From a virus: 59,520 nt of DNA. Positions 14,301 to 23,053 of the stretch are shown in pieces. The translations under genes were made by a program, and so were the position numbers. Where the stretch lies: the IMG/VR virus record IMGVR_UViG_3300030389_001291, positions 1-59,520 of that record, one strand, 5' to 3'. A model generated the notes under the pieces. It was not told the DNA's origin, did no database searches, and saw nothing but the letters and a program-made list of their open reading frames with translations. Each line of letters begins with the position of its first letter. Within the stretch, counting starts at the first letter, position 1.

Positions 14301-17300
14301 AAATTGTAAACAGGTATTCCGCCTCTAGCTGTATTATTAACTGTTTCTATAACTTCTTCTAAAGCTTTATTTGGAGTTTTATTATCTCTTCTACCTCTAC
14401 TAAATAAAGGCACATCATTAATTAAACTAGCTTGTCTATCTTTAGTTGCAGGAGAATATTGATATGTTGGTTTGATGCCACGAAGGTCAGCAAGAACTTC
14501 TGCTTCTTCTTGAAATCCATTATATTCAAATATAGCATCGGCTAATAATTCTTCTGTTGTTTGTTCTCCTTGATATTTATAGAAATCTCCTTTTGCATCT
14601 GCTTCTTCTATTGCTGCATCTAATTCTTCTTGGGACATGATTCCTGAACCAGCCATATCACTTTCAAATTCTGTAATAAAATCTGATTCCATAGCTTTTA
14701 ATAACATAGGCACATAACCTTTTACTTTATTCATAGGAACTTCATATCTAAGTATTTCAGGATTCCATGTTGCACCTTGACTTTGTGCTTTTGTAAATAA
14801 ATTACGACTTATTTTTAATGCTTGTCTGCTATCTAATGTTGTACTTGCAAATAAATCTTGTGGAAGTTGTCCATAGTTTTTAATTTTTTCGCCTTCAGGA
14901 ATATTTAAAGCTCTAAATAAAACTAAATTACCTTTTTTATTTGTAAATTTTTCTAAAAACTTTTTACTAGCTTTTAATAAAGGTCTATTATTTTTACCTT
15001 TAAATGCATCAACTATAGCCATTTTAAGTGGTCCTGGATTATCTCTAGTACCGCTTATTCTACTTTTTATTAATTGGTCTAATATTGCACCAGTTTCAAA
15101 ACGATTATTACTTGCCCAATTAAAAGGAACTTCAATATCTTCTGGTATTAAATTAGTTCTACTAAATGTAGGTAACTCAAATCCTGTATCTTCTCCAAAA
15201 TATACTCTATCAATAAATTCTTTTGCTTCATATAATGAATTTGTTTGGTCCTCAAAAATATCAAATTTACTAAGTGCTTCTAATGCAGTTAAACCTTCTG
15301 GAATTTTTGCAAATTTCCAAGCTGGTCCAGGTAATTCACTATATCTTCCTGTTTCTTCAATAACAAAACCTCTATATTCATAAGCACCAGGTACTATAGT
15401 TCCATCTAAATTTTTAATTTTTTTAGCTGGTCCAGGTTTATATGCTCTACTAAATGTAGGTAAATCTCCAGCTTTTAAATCAGCTATTTTTTGTCTTTGA
15501 TTTTTTATTTCTCTTTCTAATCTTTTAGCACTAGAATCTGTCATAGTGCCTCTTTCTGCATCTAGCTGTGCTTGTTTAAACTCTATACTTGATTCTAAAT
15601 TAGATATTGTTCTTTTTCTTTTTTCTCTATCAAAATAAGCTTGGTCTGCTTCTCTACTAAAAGTAGGTATATCATCTACGGGTTTTATTCTTGGAAAATA
15701 ACCCCATCGTGCCCAACCATTATTACCATCCCAACGAATATCACCTGCTCTTAATTTGTAAGTATGCACCTTTGATGGAGTTACATCAGGCATATCAAAC
15801 ATATCTATAATTCTATCTATCGCTTCAAAGTTTTTTTCTTGTTGTAAATTAACAACTCCTTCTGCTCTTCTTCTAGCTTTATCTGCTTCTCTTATTTCTT
15901 TTCTTGTAATTTTAGATTCATCAACAAGATATTGTGCATCACTTAAAAATGGAGTTATTAAATCTCCTTCTCTCAAATCTCTTGATGGTGCAGCTTGATA
16001 TACAGTTATTTCTGCATTTGGATTATCTTTTATCTCTATAAGTTTATTTATAAACTCACGCTCTTCTTGTTGTTGTATTTCTGTTCTAGCAGTACTAAAT
16101 ATTCTTAAATTGTTATAATCTACATCAGCACCAAAAGTAGAATAACCTTCAGGAGTAAATTCTTCACTAGGCATTTCATTTAAATCATGTGCAGGTGGAC
16201 CATATTGTGCAGGTACATAATCAGCTACATGACCAGATGTTTCATCTCTAGGTCCTCTTTTTGAAAATAAAGGTGTATCTAAATAATCATCTTCTACTTC
16301 ATCTAATACTTTGCCTATTGTTGGTGGTGGTCCTTTATCTAAAAGTTTAGTTGTTCTTATTTTACCTCTAGTTCTTTTACCAATTCTACCAGCTTCAATT
16401 TCTTCAAATATTTGATTTGCATTATCAAATCCAGATATACGCAATGATTCACCAAGTTCAGCAAAAAATTCAATAATTTTATTAAATATACCTTCTGCTC
16501 TTTCTGGTAAAGGAGACTCAACTTTTCTATTTCTATACATTTCTGCAATAGCTTCTTCTGTATAAAACTCATTAATTTCAGCAGGACTACGAAATATAGG
16601 TGCTTTAGTAGGAGTTGGTTGTTGTTCTTCTGCAATAGTAGGTTCATTAATTCTTTTAGCTCTATCAAAATAAGTTTCTTTTTTATCAAAAGCTATTTTA
16701 TCTACAGATTTTGGAACTCTAACTTTTTTAACTTGTTTTCTTAAATAGTCATATTCTTTTTCATTAATTAAATCTTTTTCTCTTAGAGCATGGATTAATT
16801 CATGGTCTAATATTTCATTTAATTTTCTTTGTATATCAGCATCTGTTGATGTGCCATTAGGATTAACAGCATTTAAAGATATAAATATAATATCTGTCTG
16901 TCTATCATATTCTGCCTTTACAGTTTTATCTCTACCTACAAATCTAATACTACCATCTGCTGTTTGTTCTAAAGCACCTGTAGATAATATTTCATCACTA
17001 ACAATAACACCTGTTTCTTTTAATCCTACTTTTGCTAATCTTTGTCTTAACTCTTGTGCAAATTTATTTATTCTTCCTTTTTCTACAGCTTCAGCAAAAT
17101 CTATAGTTCTTTTTGCTTCTTCTACAGGAGGTAGTTGTTGAGATTCTTTATTGTTTTGTTCTTGTTCTAATTGTGCTATTGCTTCTGAAGATAATTTACC
17201 TTCAGTAACAAGTCTATTAACAAATTCTTCTGTAGTTTCATTAAAAGCATCTGCTCTTCTATCTATTTTTTCTTGGAAATTATCTGCAATTTTATATTGA

Positions 17301-19306
17301 TTGCCTTTAACTTTTTCTGCTCTACCACTATAAACTAAATCTTCAAAGAATTGTGGGTCTTTTATACCTATCATTTTAAGACTTTGTTTATTAAATAAAG
17401 CTTTACTATTTTTTAAATTAGATACTGTTTCTGACACATCTTGTGCAGAATAAATTCTAGGCTGTAAATTTGGAAAATCTATTTTAGTATTAAATCTAGG
17501 TAATGATTGTATTCTAGCTAATAACAATTCTTTTTGAGGTTTAGTCATCTTTGCAAAAGAAGATGTACCAGTTAATCTTTTTGCTGCATATTGAAATGCA
17601 GCATCATTTACATCAATATTTATATTTTTTGAATTACCTATTTCTTTTAATCTTTTTATTGTTACATTAGTTTTATTGTTGTTTTCTATAACGGAAGGAT
17701 ATTTAGAATTTTTTGCAACTTGTTGAGACATATCTGTTATAAAAGTATTAAAGTCTTTTGCAGATAAAAGTTGTTTAACTTCTGTAAGTGTATAACTTTC
17801 TTTTAATGGTAGTTTTTTATATTTTTTATTTTTGCCTAACAATACATTTTGCATTGCTTGTACATTTTTTAAAGATGAATCATAGGGCACAATCTCTTTA
17901 AGACTAGCAGTAGTAGTATCTGTGTCCATAACTGTTTGTGCTAGTTCATAAGCAGAAGAACTTTTATTTAAACCTAATATATATAAATCATTATCTAATA
18001 TTTGTTTTTGTAAATTAACTTCAAAATCTTTTAACAGTTGTTCTTTTTTATTTATAGCATCAACTTCTTTATTAAAAGTATCAACTTCACCTAGATTATT
18101 ATCTATAAGGCTAAATGTATTATTTTGATTTTTTCTTATTTGTAATTGAGGAGGTGTAGAGGTTTCTACAGGTTTGGGAACATTATCTAATAATGGAAGG
18201 AGTAATGTTTCTTGAACATTAATATCTTGTGTTGGGTCGGCTATATCTATAACACCTTGTTGTTGTGCTATATCAAATGTTTTAGTTCTTAATAAGTCTT
18301 GTTTTTTCTTTTCTGCTCGTTTTTCTTGTTCTGCTCTATATTCTGATGCTATACCTCTTCTACCGCCATATCCTTGTATAACAGTATTTAATAAACCACC
18401 AGCAAAACCACCTACAGTAAAGTCATCAAATAGACTTTCTCCTATAGGAAGTTCATCGCTATAAAAACCTCTAGCATTTAAATCTTGTAATAGTCCTGCT
18501 GTACTTTCTTGAAGTCCTTCTTGAACAAAACCTGCTGTAAAGTTTTTAGCATGAGCAAATATTTTTTGAGATGTTGTTGCATCTCTTAATGCACTTTTAG
18601 GTATACTTCTAAAAAAATTAAATATAGGTAAAGCTTCTGTTGCACCAATAACAGATGATGTTAATGTACTTAAATTTTCAGCAAAGAATCCTGGTTTTTC
18701 TTCTCCATATACTTCTTCTGCTATATCCATCATATCTGCATTTTGAGACATATAAACAGATGAACCTAAACCTGCTGGATATAAAAATGGTTTTGATGTT
18801 AAAAATTTTGCATTAAAGTTTAAAGGATTTACTTTACCAAAACCTTTTGTACCAGGTTTAAATACTGGCATATATTTAGTACTTTTACCTCTTGATGCAG
18901 CACCTAATGCAACAAAAGGTATTAATGAGCCTACTGCTTGACCAGCTTTAGTACTAAAAGCATCTGCATATCTAGGGTCTCTATATCCTGCAATATTTTG
19001 AGCTATTCTTTCTTCTGTAGCTTTCATTTTATCTGCAAGTCTAACTAATGGACCTTCGCCTAATGAATCTTGTGCTAGTGCTTCAATAGGACCTCTTAAT
19101 CCCATAAGAGTAGTTTGTGCTATACCTCTAGGAACACTTTTTAGTGCTTCTATACTTTGTCCTATGAATGTGCCTTCTGTATATTCTTTTGCTACATCAG
19201 GACCATATTCAGGTATTTGTGATAATGCATAACCAACTTCTGCTCTAAGATTAGGGTCATCAGGAATGTATATTTCTCTTCCATCTGGTAAAGTAAAAGT
19301 TTTCAT
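11330..19306 (-). CDS. Giant polyvalent/ejection protein (2658 aa)
   Basis: A mosaic of domains. N-terminal hydrophobic region (about residues 115-190); helical linkers; a zincin-like metallopeptidase with HELIHALREK (about 832); an ADP-ribosyltransferase of the polyvalent type (ITVYQAAP near 1097 to ARWGYF near 1202); a second ART-like domain (LVLFRALN near 1457, ASTTLD, QEEAEV near 1600); and a C-terminal LPD38-like region (about 1990-2520) with a membrane stretch and a TGTLGG motif. Five near-identical linkers (PTFSR, LFSRG or LFSKR) separate the middle domains. It follows the transglycosylase gene by 2 nt. Such proteins are packaged and injected with DNA (known for the class); the ART domains may modify host targets (inference). 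Confidence 0.85.
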   Translation of the reverse strand: MKTFTLPDGREIYIPDDPNLRAEVGYALSQIPEYGPDVAKEYTEGTFIGQSIEALKSVPRGIAQTTLMGLRGPIEALAQDSLGEGPLVRLADKMKATEERIAQNIAGYRDPRYADAFSTKAGQAVGSLIPFVALGAASRGKSTKYMPVFKPGTKGFGKVNPLNFNAKFLTSKPFLYPAGLGSSVYMSQNADMMDIAEEVYGEEKPGFFAENLSTLTSSVIGATEALPIFNFFRSIPKSALRDATTSQKIFAHAKNFTAGFVQEGLQESTAGLLQDLNARGFYSDELPIGESLFDDFTVGGFAGGLLNTVIQGYGGRRGIASEYRAEQEKRAEKKKQDLLRTKTFDIAQQQGVIDIADPTQDINVQETLLLPLLDNVPKPVETSTPPQLQIRKNQNNTFSLIDNNLGEVDTFNKEVDAINKKEQLLKDFEVNLQKQILDNDLYILGLNKSSSAYELAQTVMDTDTTTASLKEIVPYDSSLKNVQAMQNVLLGKNKKYKKLPLKESYTLTEVKQLLSAKDFNTFITDMSQQVAKNSKYPSVIENNNKTNVTIKRLKEIGNSKNINIDVNDAAFQYAAKRLTGTSSFAKMTKPQKELLLARIQSLPRFNTKIDFPNLQPRIYSAQDVSETVSNLKNSKALFNKQSLKMIGIKDPQFFEDLVYSGRAEKVKGNQYKIADNFQEKIDRRADAFNETTEEFVNRLVTEGKLSSEAIAQLEQEQNNKESQQLPPVEEAKRTIDFAEAVEKGRINKFAQELRQRLAKVGLKETGVIVSDEILSTGALEQTADGSIRFVGRDKTVKAEYDRQTDIIFISLNAVNPNGTSTDADIQRKLNEILDHELIHALREKDLINEKEYDYLRKQVKKVRVPKSVDKIAFDKKETYFDRAKRINEPTIAEEQQPTPTKAPIFRSPAEINEFYTEEAIAEMYRNRKVESPLPERAEGIFNKIIEFFAELGESLRISGFDNANQIFEEIEAGRIGKRTRGKIRTTKLLDKGPPPTIGKVLDEVEDDYLDTPLFSKRGPRDETSGHVADYVPAQYGPPAHDLNEMPSEEFTPEGYSTFGADVDYNNLRIFSTARTEIQQQEEREFINKLIEIKDNPNAEITVYQAAPSRDLREGDLITPFLSDAQYLVDESKITRKEIREADKARRRAEGVVNLQQEKNFEAIDRIIDMFDMPDVTPSKVHTYKLRAGDIRWDGNNGWARWGYFPRIKPVDDIPTFSREADQAYFDREKRKRTISNLESSIEFKQAQLDAERGTMTDSSAKRLEREIKNQRQKIADLKAGDLPTFSRAYKPGPAKKIKNLDGTIVPGAYEYRGFVIEETGRYSELPGPAWKFAKIPEGLTALEALSKFDIFEDQTNSLYEAKEFIDRVYFGEDTGFELPTFSRTNLIPEDIEVPFNWASNNRFETGAILDQLIKSRISGTRDNPGPLKMAIVDAFKGKNNRPLLKASKKFLEKFTNKKGNLVLFRALNIPEGEKIKNYGQLPQDLFASTTLDSRQALKISRNLFTKAQSQGATWNPEILRYEVPMNKVKGYVPMLLKAMESDFITEFESDMAGSGIMSQEELDAAIEEADAKGDFYKYQGEQTTEELLADAIFEYNGFQEEAEVLADLRGIKPTYQYSPATKDRQASLINDVPLFSRGRRDNKTPNKALEEVIETVNNTARGGIPVYNLNASDTALEAAKEFIEDEGALPPDDIPTFLKNLDGVDPSIVEGINSTGSRTTPKNSMGYRFIDVAKDNISGKLQYFYNNMREQIIDKADKAQKAIIKMSEENEQVRRLNNTADTSTMAAIRLMDRARGIFQGMLNTGYVTDTVDGALSLVNTVPLSISTRYNPFIEGDTGTGGLMQILAPLYSTETDLESIFKYYALLKRKQGFDKSGRKIETPITEKNLNDIRKIQSNYPVVVEAYQNYQRWNNRLIDFAVAKGLLSKTRNISELAEDISAITKENENDLIQLSYEELMNKVNVLNKELSADKQIETRGTAQIWKENSDYYPFYRKMTDDTVAGPNIASGSLPNNPLSIKIEGSKEQIDVDVIEAISRNSLAILTAAMKNDGTAKLIRDMQIYGTARPISPVEISKNPKIKNNLDVVAVFNNGQKNYYEVENIEAFNVFKEVGGTPTGVLTNIFGGASSLLRDTVTRDPGFIAVNLLRDSLSTMVTSGANYTPIIDTFKSMGKDMAELEKFGVIGGYDFQNDEGSIKRYLKRNMRLSGLTNENGMSAKKAFFMLWDGLGNLTTKSDGATRLAVYNAVYKKLKEEGATEAQAQSEAAFQALEIINFGRRGANPAFRFITAAIPFLNARVQGLDVLWRSSTGQYSAVEKLGKNETINDVKRRIQINMATNAGILIAITFAYYMMMHDDDEYKNLKREVRDDNWVLPIFKDYAVKIPVPFEVGFLFKTVPERLFDFTLGDDAFSKKSGQELITSTRRGLKTSLSIDTPQLIKPLLEVIYNRNSYTGQEIVPYYQQKKAPGLQARPTTNYLVKEIAEFLNISPAKAEHFIRGYTGTLGGHVLSVIDVASRGATGEDILPSNVSLNRIPLFNRVLMNTDKAGGLQQQFYELRNEVDGMTQTLNSLKKAGRMDEYYAYRNSMQGVLNVKNQVRKMERYLAKWRERRDKILQNKNMSLTAKQDALERLELERDRRLAMVPELRKRANIPITHMGTF

Positions 19307-19308
19307 AT

Positions 19309-21390
19309 TTAAGCTAATCTTCTATCTACAGCGTCTTGTCCATATGCTTTTACTACATAATTATAAGCATCATTACCTATTGGTCTGCCATCACTACTTG
19401 TTATTGATTTAAGTGTATTTATATCTCCTCCTGAATTTAACCATTTATCAACATTACCAGGTCCTAAATTATAAGCTAAAGTACCAAGAAAAACATCGCC
19501 ATTATATTTATCTACCATTGCATAAAAATATTCTTCACCAACTCTTATTTTTTCTTCAACAGAATTATTTTTAGCAGGTTCAATACCATAACCAGGGTCA
19601 TCAAGAGTGCTAGGTAAAACTTGCATTGGACCTGTAGCTCCTGTAGTGCTATTTACAACATCTCTACCACTACTTTCTATTCTAATTATATTATCTATAA
19701 GAGGGTCTCCAGTAAGAAATTCAGTACTAGCATAACCTTCATCATTTGGATTTGGTGTTAATTTATCTTTTTTTTTATCTCTTGTACTTAAATAATTTTC
19801 AAGAAGTTTAGAACCTACACTAAGAAAAGGATATTTTACAGAAAAAGTTTTTTCTATTGCACCTGATATACCTTTTGATTCTGTATCTGGTGTATCTGAT
19901 TTTTTAACAGTTAGTGATTCAATTAATTTAGCAGGGTCAGGACCTTCAATACCATATAAAGTATTTATTTGTTGTACAACAGCATTTTGTGCTTGAATTA
20001 ATTGTTTATATCTTTCTGATTCTGTATCAGTTTCATTTTCTATAGCTTTAGAAATAGCATTTAATCTGGTATATAACATTTGTTCTTGTTGACCAGTTAA
20101 TACTTTTTCTTTATATCTTCTTTCTTGTATATCACCAGCTAATGCAGTAATGCCAGACCCTAATTCGCTCATATTTCTAGCACCCATAATAATACCGCCT
20201 AGTTTAGCTAAGTCTAATGGGTCTATGCCTGACTTTTTTTCAGGTGGTGGTGGTTTATCACCTCCACCAAAATCACCTAAATCTGGTGTTTTTTCATCAT
20301 CTTGCAAAGCATAATATCCTGTTGTTAATCCTGCAGCACCTAAACCACCATATAAAAATTTAGCTAATCTTGGATTTCTACTTAAAAAATTACCACCAAT
20401 TACTGCTAAAGGTCCTCCTCCTGATGGAACTAAACTTGTACTTGAACTTATAGGAATTAAATTTGTTCCTGTAGTTGGTATATTTGGTTTAGGTAAATTA
20501 GAACCACCTGGTTTAGGTAATATTTTAGGCACATCATCAGTAAAATCTATAACATCATCAGCAACTTTGCTACCTCTTAAACCTTTGATACTTTGAATTG
20601 TACCTTGTACTCCTCTTATAGCACCTCTTCCAGCTAAACCAAAAGCTCCAGCTAAAGGTATATAGTTTAAATAATCCATTGGTTCATCTGTCATTCTAGC
20701 TAGTGTAGGTCTTTCAGCATCTGGTCTTGGGTCTCCAAAAAAGAATTGTGTACCACCTTCTATAAATTTATCAAAAGCACTAGGTTCTTTTGCTGCATCT
20801 ATTGCAGCTTGTAAATCTTCTGGTAATTTTGTTGGTGATAATAATACATCTGAGATTGAAGAACCTAGTGGTATCGAAGGTTCTGTCAATAAACGAGTAC
20901 TTGCATCAGGGTATAAATTTAACAAATAACTTTTTCTTCTTTCATCATTTGCTAAATTAATTTGTTCTATAATTTCTTTATCAGATAAATTTACAATATC
21001 AATTCCTAAAGCATTAGCTTCTGCAATTTGTTGTCTTGTTAAACCACCAGATTGATAACCAGTTCTACCACCACTAGCCATTATTTGCATAGGAGAGGGC
21101 GGAGCCATGTTCTCCGTGCCACCTAGTTGGAAAGCATTTAGTGTACCAGGTGGTTGAGCCATAGCTCCTAAACCTTGACTACCAGAAAATTCAGCTACTA
21201 ATTCTTCAGCAACTGTAGTTTCTGGTTTTGGTTGTTGAGCAGCATACATTTTTTCCATTTGTGTACGCCTTTGTATTTCACTTAATACTAAAAAAGATGG
21301 ATAACTAGCATTAGGGTCTTGCGACATTTGTATAAGTTGTTCTTTAGGAACAAACTCTAACTCTTCTGCTGCTCTAACTAAATTTGACAT
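19309..21390 (-). CDS. Virion protein with C-terminal lytic transglycosylase
   Basis: 693 aa. A long low-complexity N-terminal part with the motif SGGRTGYQSGG (about residue 108), Pro/Gly stretches and two hydrophobic segments, then an SLT-type domain (about 555-690): catalytic IESSGRD, GPMQVLPST and AYNLGPGNVDKWL. It would cut peptidoglycan locally during DNA entry, like T7 gp16. The stop/start overlap (19309/19306 and 21390) ties it to the other ejection proteins. Confidence 0.88.
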   Translation of the reverse strand: MSNLVRAAEELEFVPKEQLIQMSQDPNASYPSFLVLSEIQRRTQMEKMYAAQQPKPETTVAEELVAEFSGSQGLGAMAQPPGTLNAFQLGGTENMAPPSPMQIMASGGRTGYQSGGLTRQQIAEANALGIDIVNLSDKEIIEQINLANDERRKSYLLNLYPDASTRLLTEPSIPLGSSISDVLLSPTKLPEDLQAAIDAAKEPSAFDKFIEGGTQFFFGDPRPDAERPTLARMTDEPMDYLNYIPLAGAFGLAGRGAIRGVQGTIQSIKGLRGSKVADDVIDFTDDVPKILPKPGGSNLPKPNIPTTGTNLIPISSSTSLVPSGGGPLAVIGGNFLSRNPRLAKFLYGGLGAAGLTTGYYALQDDEKTPDLGDFGGGDKPPPPEKKSGIDPLDLAKLGGIIMGARNMSELGSGITALAGDIQERRYKEKVLTGQQEQMLYTRLNAISKAIENETDTESERYKQLIQAQNAVVQQINTLYGIEGPDPAKLIESLTVKKSDTPDTESKGISGAIEKTFSVKYPFLSVGSKLLENYLSTRDKKKDKLTPNPNDEGYASTEFLTGDPLIDNIIRIESSGRDVVNSTTGATGPMQVLPSTLDDPGYGIEPAKNNSVEEKIRVGEEYFYAMVDKYNGDVFLGTLAYNLGPGNVDKWLNSGGDINTLKSITSSDGRPIGNDAYNYVVKAYGQDAVDRRLA

Positions 21391-22574
21391 TAACTTAAAC
21401 CTCTATATAGACCTAAACCACTTAATCCAGCACCGACTGCTGTTTGAAATAATCCTGGTTGTTGTTGATATGTGCTTATATTTTGTTCAGGCTGTACAGG
21501 TATTCCTTGTAATAATCCACCTAAAAAACCTAATTGTTGTTGACCATAACCTTGTTGTCTTAAAAAATCTTGATAACCCATATCTAAAGCTGCTTGTTGC
21601 ATTGCTCTTTGTTGTTGACCTATACCACCTAATGCTGCAATTCTTTCTCTTACATCGGATTGTATATCTCCACCAACATTTCTTAGAGCATCTATAGATG
21701 CTAGACCAAATCTTTGAGACATATCATAAGCTGATTGGTCAAATTTTTCTTGTGCTTGTCTAGCAGCTTCTTCTTGTTGTTGTGCTGTTAAACCAAGTTT
21801 TGCTGCTTGTTGTCTTGCTGATTCAGCAGCTAGGTATCTTTGTGTTTGTAATTGTGTTTCTCTTTGCCTACTTTGTTCTTCAGCCATATATTGTTGTAAA
21901 TTTAACTTTTGTCCAGTTAATTGTGCTTGTCTTTCTGCTGCTAATTGTTGTTGTGCTGATTGATAAGCACCTAAACTACCTTTTGTTTGTATATCGCTTA
22001 ATTGTTGTGCTAAATTACGCTCTCTTTCTGCTTGTATGATACCTTCACGATAACCACCTAAACCACCAACTCTTGTTGCTGCATCTGATGATTTATCACC
22101 CATCATTTCAGAAGCTCTTATAGCTTCTCTTTTTGCTATATCTGTAACATTTTGTTGATAAGGATTCATAAATCTATTGATATTAGATTCAAAATCTAAT
22201 GTATCAAATCTTGGTCCAAAATTTCTTGATTGATAACCTTGTCCTATCATTCCTGCTTGATAACCAGGGTCAAACATACCAGCTTGATAACCAGAACCAT
22301 ATGGTCCACCCATCATTATTGCTCTATTAGATGCTATTTGATATTCTGGAGGTGTACCTGCTTGGGCATAACCTCTAGTCATACCCTGTGATGTTAACTC
22401 ATCAGGAGAAAAATAAGCTATTCTTTCTCCACCATATGGTGTATATGGTTGATTAGATTCAGCTTCTCCTCTTTGTAAAAGTCTCTCAAAATATGGTTGT
22501 ACATATTCTGGTAAATTACTTTGAGTTACTTTTGTTTCAGTTGGTGCTGGTGTACTTTTACTTCTTCCGCCCAT
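21390..22574 (-). CDS. Gln-rich internal virion protein
   Basis: 394 aa, with an extreme Gln/Ala content in the second half (helical, coiled-coil-like) and a Gly/Tyr repeat (GYQAGMFDP, GYQAGMIGQ, GYQSRNFGP) near residues 94-122. The C-terminus is Gly-rich and hydrophobic. This pattern is typical of internal or ejected proteins of short-tailed phages. Coupled to both neighbours by single-base overlaps. Confidence 0.7.
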   Translation of the reverse strand: MGGRSKSTPAPTETKVTQSNLPEYVQPYFERLLQRGEAESNQPYTPYGGERIAYFSPDELTSQGMTRGYAQAGTPPEYQIASNRAIMMGGPYGSGYQAGMFDPGYQAGMIGQGYQSRNFGPRFDTLDFESNINRFMNPYQQNVTDIAKREAIRASEMMGDKSSDAATRVGGLGGYREGIIQAERERNLAQQLSDIQTKGSLGAYQSAQQQLAAERQAQLTGQKLNLQQYMAEEQSRQRETQLQTQRYLAAESARQQAAKLGLTAQQQEEAARQAQEKFDQSAYDMSQRFGLASIDALRNVGGDIQSDVRERIAALGGIGQQQRAMQQAALDMGYQDFLRQQGYGQQQLGFLGGLLQGIPVQPEQNISTYQQQPGLFQTAVGAGLSGLGLYRGLS

Positions 22575-23053
22575 TATTCATTCTCCTTAAACTCATATTC
22601 AAAAAATATTGCTGTTTTTTCCCAACCTTGTCTATCTTTTATCCAGTTCCAAAAACCTGGTCTGCCTATACCTTCAATACCAACACATTCATTACTTTTT
22701 GCCCATTTATTAATAACTTCAAGACCTCTATCAATCCATTCGTTCATTTTTTTACCGCCTATATGGTCTATATTTAACATTTTTTTACCAGTAGGATATA
22801 TAGCTATTTGAGTTATTGCACATCCAAATATGTCTAATGTTTCTTTATCAAAGATAATCCATAAAGAAGCTTTTTGATTTAAACAATCATAAAATATATC
22901 TTGTGGTAAAGCTCTTCCATTAGAGCGTTTACAAGATTTTTGTAAATGTTTTTCACAATCTTCCCATACTAAAGTTAATTTATCGCTTGGTACAAGAGAT
23001 ATATCAAAATCATTTTCTATTTCTAGTTTTAATTTTTCTGCTACTTCATTCAT
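22574..23053 (-). CDS. GNAT-like acetyltransferase/putative internal protein
   Basis: 159 aa. The layout matches a GNAT fold: ASLWIIFDKETLDIFGCAIT strands, a central IYPTGKKMLNIDHIGG, then a helix and GIEGIGRPGFWNWIKD. Similar small acetyltransferase-like proteins sit among ejection-protein genes in many marine podoviruses. The acetyl-CoA loop is not strongly conserved, so activity is uncertain. Confidence 0.65.
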   Translation of the reverse strand: MNEVAEKLKLEIENDFDISLVPSDKLTLVWEDCEKHLQKSCKRSNGRALPQDIFYDCLNQKASLWIIFDKETLDIFGCAITQIAIYPTGKKMLNIDHIGGKKMNEWIDRGLEVINKWAKSNECVGIEGIGRPGFWNWIKDRQGWEKTAIFFEYEFKENE

